From: SFWF01 sp045587065
GTDB taxonomy: Bacteria; Bacillota; Clostridia; Oscillospirales; Acutalibacteraceae
DNA length: 9,433 nt
Direction of reading: 5' to 3'
NCBI GenBank assembly: GCA_045587065.1
Contig: JAZNBQ010000028.1
Coordinates: forward strand, 1-9,433
Under the pieces are notes generated by a model that was given only the letters and a program-made list of their open reading frames with translations, was not told the DNA's origin and did not search any database. Each line of letters opens with the position of its first letter. Position 1 is the stretch's first letter. Below, piece after piece: positions 6,556 through 9,433 of the stretch. The position numbers and the translations under genes were made by a program.

Positions 6556-8490
6556 ATGGGACTTACTTTAACAGAAAAAATCCTTAAATCACATCTTGTT
6601 GACGGTGATTTTGTCAAAGGAAAAGAAATTGGTATCAGGATTGATCAGACCCTAACTCAAGACGCTACCGGAACAATGGCTTATTTGGAGTTTGAGGCTA
6701 TGGGAATTCCAAGAGTAAGAACAGAGCGTTCTGTTGCTTATATTGACCATAACACATTGCAATCCGGATTTGAAAATGCAGATGACCATCGTTTTATAGG
6801 CTCAGTTGCTAAAAAACACGGAATTTATTTTTCTCGTCCGGGCAACGGCATTTGCCATCAGGTTCATCTTGAAAGATTCGGTGTTCCCGGTAAAACTCTT
6901 ATTGGTTCAGATTCCCACACTCCTACCGGTGGCGGCATTGGTATGATTGCTATTGGAGCAGGCGGACTGGACGTTGCAGTTGCTATGGGCGGCGGTGCCT
7001 ATTATATTACATATCCTAAAATCGTTAAGGTTGAACTTACAGGCGCATTAAGACCTTGGGTTGCTGCTAAGGACGTTATTCTTGAAGTATTGAGAATTAT
7101 GTCAGTTAAAGGCGGCGTGGGAAAGGTTGTTGAGTACTGTGGCGAGGGCGTTAAAACCCTATCAGTACCTGAACGTGCTACTATTACCAATATGGGAGCT
7201 GAGCTTGGTGCAACTACTTCTATATTCCCTTCTGATGAAATAACCAAAGAATTCTTAAAAGCTCAAAAGCGTGAAGAAGATTGGTGCGAGCTTTCAGCAG
7301 ATGATGATGCAGTTTATGATGAAGTAATTACTATAAATTTATCTGAACTTGCTCCCATGGTTGCTTGTCCCCATTCTCCGGATAACGTTAAAAGTGTTGA
7401 AGAACTTGGAAAACTCAAAATTGACCAGGTATGTATTGGCTCATGTACAAACTCTTCTCTTATGGATATGAGTAAGGTTGCATATATTCTTAAGGGCAAA
7501 ACAGTAAATCCTGACGTTTCTTTATCTATTGCTCCCGGCTCTAAACAAGTGCTTAATATGCTTGCTAAAAACGGTATGCTTTCTGATATGATTGATGCAG
7601 GCGCTCGAATTTTAGAGAGTGCATGTGGTCCTTGTATTGGTATGGGACAATCTCCTAATTCTAAGGGAATTTCCCTTCGCACCTTTAACAGAAACTTTGA
7701 AGGACGCTCAGGCACAAAAGACGGTCAAATTTACCTTGTATCACCTGAGGTTGCTGCTGCATCTGCTATTGCAGGTTATCTTATTGACCCACGCGAACTT
7801 GGAGATATGCCTGAATTTAAAATGCCTGATAAATTTGAAATTAATGACAATATGATTGTTCCCCCATCATCCGAAGCAGAGATGGACAGCGTAGAAATTC
7901 TAAGAGGTCCCAACATTAAACCATTCCCTACAACTACACCTCTTGATGATAAGATTGACTGTAAGTGCTCATTGAAGGTTGGAGATAATATTACAACCGA
8001 CCATATAATGCCTGCAGGCGCAAAAATCTTGCCCCTACGTTCTAATATACCTGCTATTTCAAAATACTGCTTTACTGTTTGTGACAACAACTTCCCTGAC
8101 CGTGCAGAAGCTTTAGGAACCAGTATAATTGTTGGCGGTTCTAACTACGGACAAGGCTCTTCAAGAGAACATGCTGCTTTGGCACCACTACATTTAGGAG
8201 TTAAAGCCGTTCTTACTAAATCTTTTGCAAGAATTCACAGATCCAACCTAATAAATGCAGGAATTCTTCCGATTACATTTGTTAATGAAAACGATTATTT
8301 ATCCATTGACAAAAATGATGAGTTAGAAATTTGCAATATAATTGAATCTATTAAATCAGGTAAAAATTTAATTGTTCGTAACAAGACCAAAAACCTTGAT
8401 ATTGAGGTTAATTGTGAACTATCTGATAGAGCAAAAGAAATAGTACTTGCCGGCGGTTTACTCGCCTTTACTAAAAGCAATTTAAAATAA
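6556..8490 (+). CDS. acn: Aconitate hydratase (aconitase), short Aquifex-like type
   Basis: The 644-residue enzyme isomerises citrate to isocitrate through cis-aconitate, using a [4Fe-4S] cluster. Cluster ligands match C297 (GSCTNS), C357 and C360 (ACGPC). Active-site matches to the mitochondrial enzyme are D64-H65, H101, D119-S120-H121 (GSDSHTP), R379 and R384 (NRNFEGR), and, in the C-terminal swivel domain, S535 and R537 (GSSREH). The cluster domains cover about 1-430 and the swivel domain about 465-600. It is much shorter than the roughly 900-residue AcnA/IRP type. The ATG at 6556 has AAAGGAAG (6538-6545) upstream and gives the family N-terminus; the open frame reaches back to a TTG at 6493, but that codon is the -35 box. 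The related isopropylmalate and homoaconitate enzymes are argued against by the single-chain layout and by the isocitrate dehydrogenase gene 11 bases downstream. Confidence 0.94.
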   Translation: MGLTLTEKILKSHLVDGDFVKGKEIGIRIDQTLTQDATGTMAYLEFEAMGIPRVRTERSVAYIDHNTLQSGFENADDHRFIGSVAKKHGIYFSRPGNGICHQVHLERFGVPGKTLIGSDSHTPTGGGIGMIAIGAGGLDVAVAMGGGAYYITYPKIVKVELTGALRPWVAAKDVILEVLRIMSVKGGVGKVVEYCGEGVKTLSVPERATITNMGAELGATTSIFPSDEITKEFLKAQKREEDWCELSADDDAVYDEVITINLSELAPMVACPHSPDNVKSVEELGKLKIDQVCIGSCTNSSLMDMSKVAYILKGKTVNPDVSLSIAPGSKQVLNMLAKNGMLSDMIDAGARILESACGPCIGMGQSPNSKGISLRTFNRNFEGRSGTKDGQIYLVSPEVAAASAIAGYLIDPRELGDMPEFKMPDKFEINDNMIVPPSSEAEMDSVEILRGPNIKPFPTTTPLDDKIDCKCSLKVGDNITTDHIMPAGAKILPLRSNIPAISKYCFTVCDNNFPDRAEALGTSIIVGGSNYGQGSSREHAALAPLHLGVKAVLTKSFARIHRSNLINAGILPITFVNENDYLSIDKNDELEICNIIESIKSGKNLIVRNKTKNLDIEVNCELSDRAKEIVLAGGLLAFTKSNLK

Positions 8491-8501
8491 GGAGAAAACT
8501 T

Positions 8502-9433
8502 ATGTCTGAAAAAATTAAAATGCTCACTCCTCTCGTTGAGATGGATGGCGACGAAATGACACGTATTATATGGAAGATGATTAAGGATATCCTTTTAGAA
8601 CCTTACATTGACCTTAAAACCGAATATTATGATTTAGGACTTGAAAACAGAGATGCAACAAATGACCAGGTAACAATTGACTCTGCCATTGCTAACAAAA
8701 AATACGGCGTTGCTGTTAAGTGCGCAACTATTACTCCAAATGCTGCGCGTATGACCGAATATAATCTACATGAAATGTGGAAATCTCCAAACGGAACCAT
8801 AAGAGCAATATTGGATGGTACTGTTTTCAGAACTCCTATCATTGTTAAAGGAATTACTCCTTATATTCCTACCTGGACAAAGCCAATAACCATTGCACGT
8901 CATGCGTATGGTGACGTTTATAAGAATACTGAAATGCAGGTTCAAAAAGACGTTAAATGTGAACTTGTTACAACTGATAAAGCCGGCAATGAGACACGCT
9001 CATTAATTTACGACTTTAATGATAGCGACGGAATTATTCAAGGTTTGCACAACAAAGATAACTCAATTAAATCATTTGCCAGAAGTTGCTTTAATTTTGC
9101 TCTTGACACAAAACAAGACGTTTGGTTTGCTACTAAAGATACTATATCTAAAAAATACGACCATAGATTTAAAGACATCTTCAATGAAATTTTTGAGAGT
9201 GAATATAAAGAAAAGTTTGACGCCGCAAAAATCGAGTATTTCTACACACTTATCGATGACGCAGTTGCTCGTGTAATCCGTTCAAACGGTGGTTATATCT
9301 GGGCTTGCAAAAACTATGATGGTGATGTTATGTCAGATATGGTTGCTACTGCATACGGCTCACTGGCTATGATGACTTCTGTGCTTGTTTCTCCTGAAGG
9401 AGTATACGAATATGAGGCAGCTCACGGAACCGT
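8502..9433 (+). CDS. icd: NADP-dependent isocitrate dehydrogenase, eukaryote-like type, 3'-truncated by window edge
   Basis: The enzyme oxidatively decarboxylates isocitrate to 2-oxoglutarate. The frame runs from ATG at 8502 to the right edge (310 residues seen of an expected 400 or so). AAGGAG overlaps the aconitase stop codon as its ribosome site. The protein resembles human IDH1/IDH2 closely, not the E. coli Icd type: GDEMTRIIW at 16-24, ENRDATNDQVT at 48-58, KCATITP at 73-79, WKSPNGTIR at 93-101, RHAYGD at 133-138, then IWACKNYDGDVMSD at 266-279. Isocitrate-binding residues match S95, N97, R101, R110 and R133 (human R132). Metal ligands match D252, D275 and D279, and K212 is kept. The NADP-specificity residues lie just past AAHGT at the edge, so NADP use is inferred from the family. 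It shares a transcript with acn. Confidence 0.95.
   Translation, partial: MSEKIKMLTPLVEMDGDEMTRIIWKMIKDILLEPYIDLKTEYYDLGLENRDATNDQVTIDSAIANKKYGVAVKCATITPNAARMTEYNLHEMWKSPNGTIRAILDGTVFRTPIIVKGITPYIPTWTKPITIARHAYGDVYKNTEMQVQKDVKCELVTTDKAGNETRSLIYDFNDSDGIIQGLHNKDNSIKSFARSCFNFALDTKQDVWFATKDTISKKYDHRFKDIFNEIFESEYKEKFDAAKIEYFYTLIDDAVARVIRSNGGYIWACKNYDGDVMSDMVATAYGSLAMMTSVLVSPEGVYEYEAAHGT

Noticed and set aside
7002..8090. Minus-strand open frames up to 133 codons opposite aconitase
   Set aside because: They are antisense to strongly conserved aconitase codons, low in domain-like content and without convincing ribosome sites.
9019..9276. Plus-strand 85-codon open frame inside isocitrate dehydrogenase
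   Set aside because: It is an alternative frame of a clearly coding region, with no family resemblance.
1..9433. Search for CRISPR arrays, tRNA or rRNA genes, insertion sequences, riboswitches and defence genes
   Set aside because: No regularly spaced repeats, no transposase or integrase-like proteins, no RNA gene signatures, and no leader long enough to hold a classic riboswitch were seen.

Overview
The window is AT-rich DNA with compact, well-spaced genes and strong Shine-Dalgarno sites. The gene set is UvrC, acetate kinase, the Bacillota-type tRNA acetate ligase TmcAL, a clostridial-style galactokinase, and an aconitase with a eukaryote-like isocitrate dehydrogenase. Together these suggest a low-GC, acetate-producing anaerobic Bacillota, most likely class Clostridia. 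This is inferred from gene families only; there is no rRNA or other taxonomic marker.

Left part, minus strand (1-3276). A partial gene at the left edge encodes an ABC-2 type polysaccharide or teichoic-acid exporter permease with two extra N-terminal membrane segments. A strong hairpin terminator (758-786) separates it from a two-gene unit, ackA then galK. These two are 20 bases apart and are probably co-transcribed.

Centre (3277-6555). A 136-base divergent region separates ackA from tmcAL, which uses acetate and ATP to acetylate the wobble cytidine of elongator tRNA-Met. An enzyme that phosphorylates or releases acetate therefore lies beside one that consumes it. tmcAL converges on uvrC, and one symmetrical hairpin (4568-4605) contains both stop codons and probably terminates both genes. 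uvrC begins with GTG behind a near-perfect Shine-Dalgarno sequence and diverges from the next unit across 138 bases.

Right part, plus strand (6493-9433). A near-consensus extended -10 promoter drives an aconitase (Aquifex-like, about 644 residues) and, 11 bases later, an NADP-type isocitrate dehydrogenase that runs off the right edge. These carry out citrate to isocitrate to 2-oxoglutarate, the oxidative half-cycle that anaerobes commonly use to make glutamate. Citrate synthase is not in the window.

Every gene belongs to a known family. I see no rRNA, tRNA, CRISPR array, insertion sequence, phage gene or defence system, and no gene-free stretch longer than 300 bases. The points worth a second look are the altered galactokinase sugar motif, the permease's N-terminal extension, the ackA/tmcAL control region and the shared terminator. 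I did not find a convincing previously undescribed system.
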